DNA of 64,000 bases, taken from Acanthochlamys bracteata. Taxonomy: Eukaryota; Streptophyta; Magnoliopsida; Pandanales; Velloziaceae. The notes beneath the pieces were generated by a model. The model did not search any database. It worked only from the letters and a program-made list of their open reading frames with translations, and was not told the origin of the DNA. The stretch is taken from NCBI GenBank assembly GCA_019914995.1, contig CM034128.1:6140501-6204500 (forward strand). Direction: 5' to 3'. Each line of letters begins with the position of its first letter. Position 1 is the stretch's first letter. Below, in pieces: positions 1-11,566 of this stretch. Made by a program: the position numbers and the translations under genes.

Positions 1-2013
1 CTCGCATTGGACAATCCTTTTCCTATGGAACTTCCGGAAAATCTATATGGCGATAAATGGGCTTTTGTTCAGTTACCTTACTCAGGTAAGGCAAGTACTT
101 AATGTTACTTAATTTTGTTTAGCTAACCTTCAAAAAAGCTACTTTGAATCATCTTTTTGTATTGGGATGATTATGAGGTGCTATATATATATATATATAT
201 ATATGGAGTGATAGGGGTACTTTTTTTTCGACTATGGCTAGAGTGATATTCAATCTCTACTGTTGGATATGAAAAATAATGAGTTAAAAATGTACTCACA
301 AAATTTCGGTTCAATCGGATCACAAATTCATGTTTATCTAATTATTTGATCAAACCGACAGAAAGTAATAAAAAACTTTAAAAAATATATATTGTATCGT
401 TTCTATCATTTTGATTAAGTAATCGGATGGAAGTCGATTCGTAATTTGATTGAGATAAAATTGTGAGTAAATTTCTAACTCATAGTTTTTCACATTCAAC
501 GGTAGATGTTGGATTTGGAGGTCATCCAAACTATAAACTCAAAATGGAGTGCTCGGGAGTGTCCATAAGGAGTGCTCTTATTCCTTCTTTATATATATAG
601 AAGAGATAGGGGCACTCCTTCCTCTAGCACTCCTGTGGAGATCTCCAAATTCAATTTTTGCCGTTCGACATAAAAAATTATGAGTCGGTAGCACGTTGAC
701 AAAATTTCAGCTCAATAGATCACGAGTCGATCTTCATTTGGTCACTTGATGGAGATGACACAAAATAAAAATATATATGTTTTATCAAATTTTACTATTT
801 GTGTCATATAGATCAAGTGGACTGATTGAGATCGATTCGTATTCCGATTGAATTGAAATTTTATCAACATGCTAACGATTCATAATTTTTTATATCCAAC
901 GAGGAAATTAGATTTGGAATCCACGGTCAAAACTGACCATATATATATATATATATATGATAGACTCACGGTGCACACGTCGTTTAAAAGTGGTCGGAAA
1001 GATTTTCAAATTTAATCTCGACTGTTGTATATAAAGAATTATGAGTTGGGAATATATTGATATTAGATTCGAAAATCTTGCCGTCATTTTTGGCTGTCGT
1101 GTGTACTGTGTGTCTCTAAAAATTACGTGTGCCTCTATTATATATATATATATATTGATACACTACTCTCTATTGGCCCTTATTTTTCAGCCAGTTATTA
1201 ATATAAGTAAATTGCATGTACTTAAGGTGGGAACTGACAATACCAAGTCAAAATATATGTGCTTTCTACTAGAATTTATTTCCTAGTCAGCACCTGACTC
1301 TTCTTTGCTAATGTTCTTTCTTCTTTTCTTCACATTAGTTCCTTCTGATCTTCATCATAATTGCTTGCGCATTTTTGTATCTGCTAAAATATTTAATTGT
1401 TTTCTTACTCGCCGCGTGTAATAATATACATGTAAAGTTCCATTGAACTTTAAATTGGTCGAATTATATCACAACAGCCATGAGTCTTGTAATTGTCCTA
1501 ATTCAGTCAGCATCTGATTCCAATTTCAGCTGTTATGAAGGAGCTTTCATCCTTAGAAGCAAGGTACGCGTTTGGTAGGAGCCTAGACTTAGATCTTTTG
1601 GGCATTGAGATTAAAGACAAAACCTTGATACCGGGACTTGCTGTTGCATCTTCACGTGCTAAACCTTTGGCTGGTAAGTTCAAGTTTTCTTCTATCCAGG
1701 AAAACTGCCAGACCCCTTGCTTACAAAATGTTGGCTATTTGTATGATGATCAGCTTGGATGAATGGTTTGGAGGTCTGTTCCGTCGAAGCAGATATAAAC
1801 AGGGCTTGCTTGATACTATCTGTTGGAATTTCTACAAGGTACATCTATGCTACATATAAGAAGAATGCTGCAACAACGAAGGAAGCTGAAGCATGGGAGG
1901 CTGCAAAAAAGGTCTGCGGAGGTTTGCATTTTCTTGCCATTCAAGAGAGCTTAGATTCAGATGATTGTGTTGGGTTTTGGCTCTTACTAGACTTCCCTTC
2001 ACCGCCTGTATAA
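1..2013 (+). CDS. ATAB2: TAB2-like chloroplast RNA-binding protein, 3' part
   Basis: This is the C-terminal 162 residues of a Tab2/ATAB2 family protein (DUF1092). These are chloroplast proteins that bind mRNA leaders and are needed for translation of photosystem I (PsaB) and photosystem II subunits. Three exons are visible: 1-85, 1530-1673 and 1754-2013. All junctions are GT-AG and the phases join without a stop. The family-typical C-terminus is clear: [16 protein letters not shown] across the last junction, then [22 protein letters not shown] and the ending [12 protein letters not shown]. The 5' exons and the transit peptide lie left of the window. The first visible intron (86-1529) is swollen by fold-back elements. 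The gene ends 335 bp from the stop codon of the next gene, tail to tail. Family recognition rests on remembered motifs; the exon structure is seen directly. Confidence 0.85.
205..600. mobile_element. Fold-back MITE in TAB2 intron (copy 1)
   Basis: Two arms, about 251-350 and 415-512, are imperfect reverse complements of each other; both carry the words 'atgagttaaaaatgtactcac' or 'atgagttagaaatttactcac' when read from the same side. The element starts right after an (AT)n run at 182-204. The arms are roughly 80% identical by eye. No protein is encoded. Superfamily unknown. Confidence 0.65.
601..960. mobile_element. Fold-back MITE in TAB2 intron (copy 2)
   Basis: This is a second hairpin-type element directly abutting copy 1. 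The arms at about 645-733 and 828-917 are imperfect reverse complements; each contains an 'aaaaaattatga' core followed by a 'aaaatttca' word. The subterminal word 'gcactcct' near 612-633 also occurs, inverted, near the right end of copy 1, so the two are related. It ends in a second (AT)n run at 939-958. Confidence 0.6.
961..1160. mobile_element. Partial third fold-back element
   Basis: The stretch at 1017-1062 repeats the arm motif of the two preceding elements (actgttgtatataaagaatt...). The ends 962-982 (agactcacggtgcacacgtc) and 1092-1116 are rough inverted copies of each other. It closes with a third (TA)n run. It looks like a shortened relative. Confidence 0.4.
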
Positions 2014-2348
2014 TTGCTCAATGAATATAAGTAATGTGGCGGGACATTTAATGCTTAACTTGGACATTTAATGCCCAATAACTTGTTTTCTTGTGTACGT
2101 ACGTATGTTAGGTTCCACAGTACTGGTCGGAAAGTAGCATCATCTCCTGCTATATATTGGTACTTTCACATAGATATTTTTTTTGTTAATTCAGAGAATG
2201 TACAACTGCGAGGACGCAATTAAATCAAATCGGGATTAGTATAACACAAACTGTATTGTACAGGCTCTTCGACTTGTTTCTCAGTCAACATGAACATTAG
2301 AAAGAAGAAGAAGAAGGAGAAAGTTTTGCTTTGATCAGTCGGTCAGGT
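2014..2348. other. Convergent 3' regions
   Basis: This 335-bp gap lies between the stop codons of the TAB2-like gene (+) and the trihelix gene (-). It should hold both 3' untranslated regions. No further gene is seen. Confidence 0.6.
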
Positions 2349-3878
2349 TCAGGAACAGTTGGGAGCACTAGAGGCGGAGTTAGCGCTAGCTAAGACGTTG
2401 AGCTCTTTATCCCGGAGGAGGAGCAACATTCGTTGGCTATGGAGAAGCCGGCGTTCATTGTCGAGCTTCAAGCGCTCCATCTCCCGCTCCTTGTTGGCGC
2501 TGAAGCGGAGCCACTTGAACCTCTGCCTCTCCAGGTCCAGTGCCTTGCAGCGAAACCTCAGCTGCTGTTGCTCCAACTCTGATGCCTGCTGCCGTAGCCA
2601 TTGCCTCTGCTGCTGCTCCGTTCTTTCTGTCAGCCCCATTAGCTGATCATGCAGCTCATGCTGCAGGGGCTCCGCCGAAGAGAGTGAAAGCGTGAGAGGA
2701 GGGGAAGATGACGATGTTGACAGCGGTAGGCAATATCTCTCCCTGAACCTGGCCCGCTTCCTCCTTACTTCATCAGGCGTCACCATTGCATTATGCCGAT
2801 ACTGGCGAACATCATCTTTCCCTTCTTCCTCATCCTGCGGGTCATCACTGTCATCTTTGTACTCATCTTCATGGTCGCTATCTTCTTCATCGTCACCATC
2901 AGTAAACTGGTGATATTCATCTTCATCCTCATCGTGCAATGCCAAGGATGATTTCATCTTTGTCTTCATTTTCATCTCAACAAGAGCGGACTCCTGATCT
3001 GTTGCAGGTTGATATTGGAAATCAGGCTGGTGATGGACACAAAGCTGCTGCGGCTCGTGTGCTGCGGCCCACGGGAAGAGGAGAGTACTAGTAGTTGCGG
3101 CTGAAGAAACAGAAGAGGGTGTGTTGTGGTAGGCGCACATCTCGCGGAAGAAGAGGTGCTTGGAGTTGAGGAGCTTGCGGGCCTCTTCTTTGCCCTTGGG
3201 AGTGAGGTGGTCGAGACTGTCCAGGAGGGCATGGTTCTCAACCACCCGGCACGCCGTCCCGCGGCCCAGCAGCTCGTTCACACGTTTGTAACGCTTGTTC
3301 AGGTCGTTGAATTTGTCCTCGCACTGCTGCGGGGACACGCAGTAGCCCCTCTCCATCATCGCCTGAGACACTGACTTCCATTTCCCCTTCTTCTGCTGCT
3401 GCTGATGATGACTCTGGTTTTGACATCCGCCGATCCCGCTGCCGCACGCTCTCTTGCATCCTCCAACCGGTGTTTCCGCAGCTAGAGTGCTGCCGCTATT
3501 GACGTGGGTATTATTGTTGTTGTCTTGATCACCTCCTATGCTGTAGACAATCATGATTAGGAGGCGGACCATAGCGTCCGTCCACTTCATCCGGTGCCAA
3601 GCTGTCACAGGTGCAACAGCCGCAGCAGAAGATGCCTGCTGCTTTGCATCGTCCTCGTTGTCCTCCACCTGCTCAGGGGAGGCCATAAGCTTCTGCTTTC
3701 CAAAAGGGATCGTCGTCGTCAGCTGCCCTTCCTGCTCATTCTCTTCACGTGCGGGTGCTACTCCTCCTCCATCATTACTGGGAAAGTGCGGGAACTGCTG
3801 CTGAGCGTGGTAGCCGAAGCCCATCTCTACCCGTTCCAATGTCATTGTAGCGCCGCCCAAGTTGCTGCAACCATCCAT
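2349..3878 (-). CDS. Trihelix-type transcription factor, single exon
   Basis: This is a 509-residue protein with the features of plant trihelix (Myb/SANT-like) DNA-binding factors of the At1g21200/At1g76870 type. I chose the ATG at 3878 (MDGCSNLGG) rather than the in-frame ATG at 3938, because the 20 extra residues are encoded by leader sequence with a CT repeat. In order: a Gln/Ala-rich N-terminus; the domain start WHRMKWTDAMVRLL (about 94); a low-complexity insert rich in Asn, Gly and Gln; KGKWKSVSQAMMERG (about 164); CEDKFNDLNKRYKRV (about 186); the conserved HLFFREMCAYHN (about 241); a strongly acidic run (about 325-355); and a C-terminal Gln/Arg-rich coiled coil with many heptad leucines (about 415-500). 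No intron is needed. It probably acts in the nucleus as a transcription regulator; its targets cannot be inferred. Confidence 0.87.
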   Translation of the reverse strand: MDGCSNLGGATMTLERVEMGFGYHAQQQFPHFPSNDGGGVAPAREENEQEGQLTTTIPFGKQKLMASPEQVEDNEDDAKQQASSAAAVAPVTAWHRMKWTDAMVRLLIMIVYSIGGDQDNNNNTHVNSGSTLAAETPVGGCKRACGSGIGGCQNQSHHQQQQKKGKWKSVSQAMMERGYCVSPQQCEDKFNDLNKRYKRVNELLGRGTACRVVENHALLDSLDHLTPKGKEEARKLLNSKHLFFREMCAYHNTPSSVSSAATTSTLLFPWAAAHEPQQLCVHHQPDFQYQPATDQESALVEMKMKTKMKSSLALHDEDEDEYHQFTDGDDEEDSDHEDEYKDDSDDPQDEEEGKDDVRQYRHNAMVTPDEVRRKRARFRERYCLPLSTSSSSPPLTLSLSSAEPLQHELHDQLMGLTERTEQQQRQWLRQQASELEQQQLRFRCKALDLERQRFKWLRFSANKEREMERLKLDNERRLLHSQRMLLLLRDKELNVLASANSASSAPNCS

Positions 3879-3888
3879 AATGCCTATC

Positions 3889-3906
3889 TTCTCTCTCTCT
3901 CTCTCT
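3889..3906. repeat. CT microsatellite in trihelix gene leader
   Basis: This is a pure (CT)n run just upstream of the chosen start codon, so it reads (AG)n in the mRNA leader. GA/CT runs are common in plant 5' leaders. It is the reason the upstream ATG at 3938 is unlikely to be the real start. Confidence 0.8.
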
Positions 3907-3910
3907 GAGT

Positions 3911-5252
3911 TGTGGAAACAAAAGCTAGTGAAGCTCAATGTTGATTTAAGGGTTGATACTACTGCTTGGATATTAAAGATCCATCAATGTCAAACGCTGC
4001 TAGCTTAAATTAGAGTTGCTTGGACTCTCGTTGCCACCGGTTTTAAAAGAAACAGGGTGCAGCCGGTTTGTTTTGCCCAGAGAAGACAGCGGTATTGTCT
4101 CCTCTTCCCAAAGAAATCACCAGAAATGGAAACTGAGATGGGGCCCACGCTTTTAGCAATACCACTTGCCTCGCGCTCTCCCAAACCACAAACCGTTTTT
4201 GGCGCCATTTGATTTTGGGGAAGTTACAAGCTTTCTTGTGCCAGTTGACCATCTGACCACAAAACTATACGGATCAATGAGTCGAGGTATCCGGCGAATC
4301 AACGGATTAACCAGTTCGGATCAACCATTAACTCTGCCAAAGTGCATGCAATGCATTGGGAGCCAACAGCTAAAGTATTCAATAGCCCTAAGCTGCATCC
4401 AAGAGCCTCCAAGCATAAAAAATTGAATATAATAATCAAAACGCACAATCTCACTAAGTCAAGTGCATAAGCCTCGTCTAAAGGGTAAAACCATCCTTTT
4501 GCCAAAGTTGTTACTTGATATTAGGCTAGCAAAGGGGTTCATAAAACCATAAGAGTCTATGAAGGAACCTTTTATGAATAAAAACAAGAAAAAAGAAACA
4601 CAAATGTGTTTTGAAGCACCGTGGTCCCAATTTACATACATATACTTGAATAATGAAAAAAAAGTATTTTCATACATGAACCGTACGATAAGGCCAGCCG
4701 ACGATTTTGAATTTTCAACAAATCCTCTTGATGGTTCCTCGGAAGCATCAACTTCAGTTCCTGGTATGGCAAATGGAAGAACTCTGCTATGTCCTTCAGT
4801 TAACTTCTTACAGTTCTCTCCTTCGGAGACGATCAAAATAGTACAATATTAAGAATAAGAAATATTTTCACAATTCTTATAAATTAATACGGAGAGTTAA
4901 TTAATTTAATACCTGTGCAGTGATGCCAACTTTTGGTACAATAAGTTTGGTTCAGATTGATTACTTCATTAGAACTAAATTCAAATAATCTTATTCCAGA
5001 AATTTTCAAAATTAAAATTTGAATTGAATTGGAGAAATTATAAAATAATTACTGATTGACCAGGAAAGCTTGATATTGTTGCATTACTGCTATTTGAATT
5101 ATCACCAAGCTTCACGCATAACACGCCGTAGAAGTTGGAGACGAAGCAATTCGTATTCGACAAGGAACTGCTTCACTTGCTCTAACGTTTGATATTTCAA
5201 GTTGAAATTGCAGGCAGAATAGAGGAGCAGGGCATTGAAATGGTAGTGGGTG
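3911..5252. other. Spacer with weak coding-like relics
   Basis: This is the upstream region of the trihelix gene. On the minus strand, 4690-4836 reads without stops and has protein-like composition (GENCKKLTEGHSRVLPFAIP). About 5110-5220 reads LKYQTLEQVKQFLVEYELLR, a plausible helix. The two could be exons of a decayed gene, but there is no clear start, no good splice pair and no family I recognise. Otherwise nothing is seen. Confidence 0.25.
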
Positions 5253-6105
5253 TGTTAAAAAAAGATTTAATCCCATATTGCTTATCAATAGTTCTTAGAT
5301 AATATTCATAAAAAATTAGGTTCACTATTATTATTGCCAATTAGTTTTGAAAAGGAATTTTAAATTCGTCACATAATATCAGAGACAGATTGGACCGAAT
5401 TGGCTTAAGATGTTAGGTAAATCTAACTTATTATTCATATCTGTTTAGAGCTTTCATAGTCTGGTTTATTATAGAGAGAATAGCTCATTTCATTTCAGTA
5501 CACGTCATCCGCTTTATTCAATTCAGTATAAGACACATAACCCACATCAATTCAATTTAAAATAAAAAAGAAACACTCTGCTGGAGGACAAGTGTTAAAG
5601 AAAGATTTAGTCCTGCTTATAAATTCATGGTCTTGAAATGATATTCATAAAGATTTGAATTCACTCGTCTCATTGTCAATTGATTTTGAAAAGAATTCTA
5701 AATTTGTCACATAGTATCAGAACAGATTGGTTCTGATCGGCCCAAGATGTGGCCTAAATAAATCTAATTTATTATCCATATCTATTCATGACCATCGGTT
5801 CAATTTATTCTAGAGCAAAAGATAGCCCGTTTCATTCAAAAGACAATTGTATGCTACATTTTAGGGCAAATAGTCTGTTTCATTTCAGGTCAGGTAGTCC
5901 GCTTCATTCAATTCATTACAGGACACGTAGCCCACATCAATACAATTTGAAAATAAAAAATAAAGAACACTCCGTCGGAGGGCAGATGTTAAAAAAAGGT
6001 TTAGTCCCACATTATTATTAATGGTCCTTAGAGGATATTCACAAAGACTTAGGCTCACTATTTTCATCGCCAATTGGTTTTGAGAAAAATTTTAAATTTG
6101 TCACA
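5253..6105. mobile_element. TRIM retrotransposon with three LTRs
   Basis: Three short LTRs of about 120 bp, each starting TGTTAAA and ending GTCACA, lie at 5253-5373, 5593-5711 and 5987-6105. After the first two comes a primer-binding site resembling that of initiator-tRNA-Met retroelements (taatatcagagacag and tagtatcagaacag). Before the second and third LTRs sits a purine-rich tract (ctggaggacaag and cggagggcaga). The two internal segments (5374-5592, 5712-5986) share 'gtccgcttcattcaattca'-type words and encode nothing. This is the layout of a terminal-repeat retrotransposon in miniature whose LTR plus internal unit was duplicated, probably by unequal recombination. No matching 5-bp target duplication was found at its ends. 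Confidence 0.8.
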
Positions 6106-7649
6106 GAGAGAAACGGAGCAAAGCGAGAAAATTGTAGTAAGAGCCTAGAGCTGAGTGATGAAATTATGGGAGGAGCACTGGAGCAGAGAGACGAATTCAT
6201 AGGCAAAGTAGGGAAGAGAGCGATGAAATCGATCGAGCAGAGACCTGGAGATCAAAAAACGCAGAAGAAAAACAATAATATCTAGTATTTTATTTCAAAA
6301 AAATAATTTTTAAAGTTTTCAGTTCATATATTTTAATAAATTTTTTATAGTTTTTTAAAAATAAAATTTATTTAAAATTAAAAAAATTTACATATTAAAA
6401 GTTTATTATTATTTATATTTATTTTTATTAAATAAAACAATTAAAATTTATTGTTTTAAAATAAAATAAATATAAAACTCTATTTTAAAAAAATATTTTT
6501 TAAAATCACTCTTAAACTGCTCTGGCAACTCATAACCCAATTTAAGACATTTTAAAAAAAAATTTCAGTTTAGTCTGAGTCGATCCGAACAGATGGATTA
6601 ATCGGAACCGACTGCCCGTTCTTTTACAAATTTGGACCATTTTGAATTGATCAGAATGGTCCAACCGGAGTCTCAAAATTGCTTGTCACCCGACTTACCG
6701 CACGCCAAGCCCAACAGATCAAGAAACCTTACAACAAGTCTATTTATAAGCTAGTTTTGATGACGAGTTAGGATTACGAAAATGACTCCTAAAGTGCTGG
6801 AAAATGGAGTCTTAACTTGGCTTTTGGAACTTGCTTTGCTCTTTTCTATGATGAACCGACCAACTATGATATGAAAATATTCCAAAACATTAGATTACAA
6901 ACTTACTTCTTAGGAAACAAAATTCTCCAAACCATAATTTAAAATTTAATACCAAAAACGCCATAGATTTATAAATTAACAAAATCAACAACTAACTTTT
7001 GTTTATTTAAAAAAAAGAAAGCAGTTTGGAGAGTATTGATAAATGTTCGGGCTCTGTTTAGTATTGAGATTGATATAATTATTATATATATATAGATATA
7101 TATATAGCTTCTGCAAAATGATTTTACAATTTAATATTTAGCAAACATTTTACCATAATTTGGGTGCCTCAACATAGAAGAAAAATACTTATAAATTAAA
7201 ATTTTAAAAAAAAAAATTGTTTAAATTCTCCAAAAGCAACTCCATAATTGCTTTTGTCCGCTCAATTCCTGAAACACTCACACGGAGGCTCAAACGCGAA
7301 AACTGAAGATTAGCCCAGTGAAGAGTTCAAACTGCTTGGTGGCCAGGTTAGTAAATTAGCACAGATAAATTCGAGCATGCATAGTCGCTGAAAAGCTTCT
7401 GCTACACTCAAAAGTCTGCATCGTCTGGCTGAAGTAACGGTGATGAGCCTCCACTGCACATCGATTGTACTTAAAAGTAGACACGTTTTAAAGAGTACAA
7501 CCTTTGCTATTTAACCTAGATAACTCCCTTTGCAACTATGAAAGAGGATATTAAGCATAGAATATGGAAAGAATAAAACCGATAAATCTGAAATCAAATT
7601 TGTAATGGCATCTAAGTTTTAAGATATAATTTCCCACACAATGCAACCT
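6106..7649. other. AT-rich spacer downstream of AXS
   Basis: No gene is seen. Bases 6280-6520 are almost pure A/T and resemble other AT-rich blocks of the window (16.8, 21.6 and 46.0 kb), probably decayed MITEs. A (TA)n run lies at 7080-7107. The right part (about 7400-7649) should hold the AXS 3' untranslated region. Confidence 0.5.
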
Positions 7650-10600
7650 CTAACCAGTAGGAGCTGGCTTTGCCATAGTCTTCTTGATTGCTTCTGAGTA
7701 TGTTCTATGCTGATAAGTCAATGTTGACTCCAAAAGATCCCACAGAGAAGTCTTCGGATTCCACCCTGCACCAAAATACACCCCAGTTTAACCCAGTCCA
7801 GAAAATATACACTTGCAATTAAAAGAAGCCTCTCAATGAGTACCAAGCTGTCTATTAATTAAGGTCATGTCTGGGATGCGCTTATCACTATCATCATACC
7901 CTTCACCATAAAATTCCTTTGAGCTAACATCAATTGTTGGTACCTCTATTGCCTGCTCTCCCGACACTTTTGCATAAACCTGTTAGAATGTTAAAGAAAG
8001 TAAGAAGAACGGCAAATTGCATCTTCAAACGCTGCATGTATCCACAAACCTCAGTCATCATCACAGCAAGTTGCTTCACTGTGACCTCATTATTGGGATT
8101 ACCAACATTGAAGATATGGCCATTGGCTCGGGCAGGATTTTCCTATCAGAAAAAGCCATTTAATGGTACTCACATCATGTGCCAAGCAGCCAAAATAGTG
8201 CATGTAGATTAGCAACTCACAATCATTAACAGAACAGCTTCAATTGCATCCTTTATATACACAAAGGTTCTCTGGGACTGACCACCGTCAACAAGCTTTA
8301 GAGGCTCTCGGCGCAGGAGATTCTTACAGGATAGATGTAACTTATAGAATTGCAGGTCCTACTGACATATTAACAATCAAAAAGTAATTTGCCACAATAG
8401 AATACTTACATTGCTGAAACATGCCAGGACTCTGGGAACACCCTCACTTGGACCATCAATTCCAGGAATGAAGTCCATCCTGGGTCCTATCCAGTTAAAA
8501 GGTCTCACAATTGTGAACTGAAGACCATTTTCTGCTCCCTCAGCTGATAAATCATGGCAAAAGAAAACGTCACAAGCAAAACAAAATACTACATTGCAAT
8601 AAAGTTGAGGAAGACAAAGCATACCATAAATCAGCCTTTCAATAAGTTGTTTTGCACAAGCATAAGACCATCTCTGTTTCTCAATGGGACCAAAAATGCA
8701 TGGTGAAGCATCTTCCTTAAGAACATAGAATTCTGATTCCTGCTTAAGCAGCCATATGATAAAAAGATATATAGTGAATATTGCAGATCCTACAGAACAT
8801 GTAACAATACACATAGACAAATAACAAAAGTCTTTCCAAAGTACAGGACCATATCTGAAAAGATCGACATAATGTAATCTGCGTGGCGCATCTAAATTGG
8901 TGATTGCTGCATATGAAGTATACAGATACTTGTCTACTACATGGGGAACATACAATGATAGCAGTATGCAAAGGTCAACATGCATTTTCAGTTAGGAAAT
9001 GAAAAGTGATAGATCCATTTCAGGCATAAGTGTGCTAGAATATCATCTAGTGGGAGTTACAAGTGCACAGATTGTACCTCCTACCATACGGAACCCCATA
9101 ACAGGCATAGTTGGAAGAAGGCAAGATTCTATAATTGGAGCACGGATAAAGGCGTCAAATATGAGCTCAAGGCTATCGCATTTCCGCATACAAATCCACA
9201 GGAAGAAGGCTACTAGAACAACCACCAACAAGACTCATCCTATGACGTTAATGCAGCTACGTGATCCACAAAAGCCGCAAAAGGCTAATGCCACAGACAA
9301 ATAAGATGAGTATGAAGACTAATGTCATGCAAGTAAAAGTAAATTTGCTGTTGGTTTGACATAGAACACCAAAGTCTGAAATTATATTATATTCCATCAA
9401 AAAACAAAATATACATTGTAATGTCAAGATAAATTATGCAGTGATGAAAGAATTTAGTTCACAGACTTCCAAAATTGTGGGAATCCAATTATATTAGTGG
9501 TTATGCCAAAGGAAAAAACTTTAGGAATGTGCTTATGCATCTACTTCTGCTAAAAAAAAAACTATCTAAAAGATGAAGTATCCATCTCTATTAAAATATT
9601 AATTTCAAAACTGCTGCTCCATATGTATATTAGGGGATAGCGGAGAGCAATAGCTAAAATCCAGCAGTGCATCTTATAATGAGAACATAGCTTACACAAA
9701 ACATAGTTTTTTTTAAAAAAAATTTCATCTACCATATAGCTTATAGAAAACATAGTTTCTTTTTTCAAAAATTTGTATCTACCATATAGGAGGACTACAC
9801 ACAGAACAAATTTAAATAACTTATTTGCATCTGCATACAACTTCAAGCCCAAACCTAATCTAGAACTCCTAATCTGCAATGACCTTGATCTGCAGTTGAT
9901 GGTTATAGACTGGTATAACTCCTGACAAGATGTACAAACAAGAAATACAAGTTAAGTAACCAATCCAACCATTAATGGTAACTCATCTCCTAGTGAAAAC
10001 AAGCTAACTGACCAATCCAATTGTTCAATAGATGCAAATCACTCAAACTATAATGACATTAATTTGGTGAACACCTAAACTCAAACCGATTCGGGAGCAA
10101 TGTGCAAGCCACAGAAGGGGGAAACACACACTAGTCAACCAACCTATAATCTAATACATGGAAGAAAACAATTAAGTGAACAGAGCAGTATCACTGAGGG
10201 GAGGGCGAGAAATGGAGATCTAGTGAAAGGCAAACCTTGCGAAGTGGGTGATCCTTCGGAAGGAAGCTGCTGATGGTTTTGCCATAGACTTCGCAGGTTG
10301 AGAAGTGGATGAGACGCTTGCCATTCTCCGAACAATACTTGACCTGTGAGCCATTAGCTCAGCTAAGTGTTATTAGCTCGCTATTGATTTATTCGTTGAT
10401 CCAAGTTTCTCAGCTGTAAAGATGGAAAGCGGAAAAAGGTATACTTACGACGGGGAGCGCATCGATGAAATTGCTGTAGATAGTGTCGAGTGGGCGGGTG
10501 TTGTAGTCGGCGGGAGTGCAAATTGCGGCAAGGTTGATAGTCTGCATTATGACACCAACAAACGGGTGACGAATCGAATACATAAATGAGAAAGATCAAG

Positions 10601-10934
10601 AAGATCTAGCGGTGGGAATGAATATGCAAATGCATGAAACAGATAAATCGAGTATTGGAAGTGGATCACAGACGAGATCTGCGGCCTTGATGAGTCCCTC
10701 GAGCCGTGAATCATGCTTGATGTTGACTCTGTGGAACTGGATCCGGCCAGACGACGAGTTTTGGCCGTCGAGGAGGTCGCGGATCTTGTCGTCGTAGACA
10801 TCGACGGCGAGGATTGTGTGAGGCGTCTCCGACATGAGCTGCTCGCATAGGTGTGACCCGATGAAACCTCCGGCGCCGATCATGCAGATCGTCATCGGCG
10901 AAATGGGAGTACCTTCCAGATCAAGCCTCCCCAT
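7650..10934 (-). CDS. AXS: UDP-D-apiose/UDP-D-xylose synthase
   Basis: This is a complete nine-exon gene encoding 385 residues. The enzyme is a cytosolic NAD-dependent short-chain dehydrogenase/epimerase-type protein. It decarboxylates UDP-glucuronate and releases UDP-apiose (by ring contraction) and UDP-xylose, supplying apiose for rhamnogalacturonan II and apiosides. Exons on the minus strand: 10934-10674, 10541-10449, 10343-10236, 8739-8625, 8543-8410, 8322-8221, 8142-8050, 7979-7844 and 7765-7650. Every junction is GT-AG and the phases agree. Visible motifs: the NAD-binding GAGGFIGSHL (20-29), the family cysteine in NLAAICTPADYN (Cys95, equivalent to Arabidopsis Cys100), the glutamate in STCEVYGK, the catalytic YACAK (Tyr180, Lys184) and NVGNPNNEVTV. 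The length fits the family (about 389). The start at 10934 (MGRLDLEG) matches homologs; an in-frame ATG at 10967 would add 11 residues. Intron 3 is long (1.5 kb). Confidence 0.97.
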
Positions 10935-11036
10935 TGATGATGAAGACCTTCTTCCTTCCTTCCACACGTATTTTAATCAAGATGAACGCAGAAGCAGAGA
11001 AACAAAAACAAAATGAGTGAAAGAAAACTCGGAGAA

Positions 11037-11056
11037 GAGAAGAGAGAGAGAGAGGG
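11037..11056. repeat. GA/CT microsatellite in AXS leader
   Basis: A (GA)n run on the plus strand reads as (CT)n in the AXS transcript leader, between the predicted TATA box and the start codon. Similar runs are frequent in plant 5' leaders. Confidence 0.7.
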
Positions 11057-11156
11057 GTGCTGTTCCGAGTCTTTGTTAACCAACGGAGAGAAACAGAGAA
11101 AAAATAAAACGAGATATCGATCGCAGCAATTGAAGGAAGGGGGAAGCCCGTCCAAG

Positions 11157-11168
11157 TCCCTTATATAG
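11157..11168 (-). promoter_or_regulatory. Probable TATA box of AXS
   Basis: On the minus strand this reads gctatataaggg, a good plant TATA box. It lies about 225 bp upstream of the AXS start codon, so a transcript starting about 30 bp downstream would have a leader of roughly 190-200 nt, including the CT run. The position is inferred from sequence only. Confidence 0.6.
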
Positions 11169-11566
11169 CACAGCGAGAGAGCGAGAGTGAGACTAATAGA
11201 CCGACGAATAAGTAGTAAATAATTAACTGATTGATATTTGTTTATTAGTAGTAATGATTTACTAAACTATGTTTACAAGTGTGCTTATTAAAAAAAAATT
11301 ATAAAAACATATATTTTTAAAATACAAGTTCTAATATTTTGAAAAAATAATAAAAATAATTAAGAATAAAATTTCACAACATAAAATTTTTTAAAAAAAT
11401 TTTAAACAAATTTTATAATATTCTAAAATTTTACTAAAAACAAAAATTAAAAAAATATATTGAGGTCTTCGAAAATACTAATTTGGTGATTTGTGATTTT
11501 TATGGGTAGCAGCAGTAGTATAGTAGTTGAAAGCAACTCTCCGGTAAGTCGACTCTCGAAGTCTTA

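Noticed and set aside
2359..3804. Several plus-strand frames opposite the trihelix gene
   Set aside because: Shadows of a GC-rich, low-complexity coding region; no motifs.
8999..9304. 101-residue plus-strand frame inside AXS intron 3
   Set aside because: Intronic, no family resemblance, and the opposite strand is open too; compositional accident is likely.
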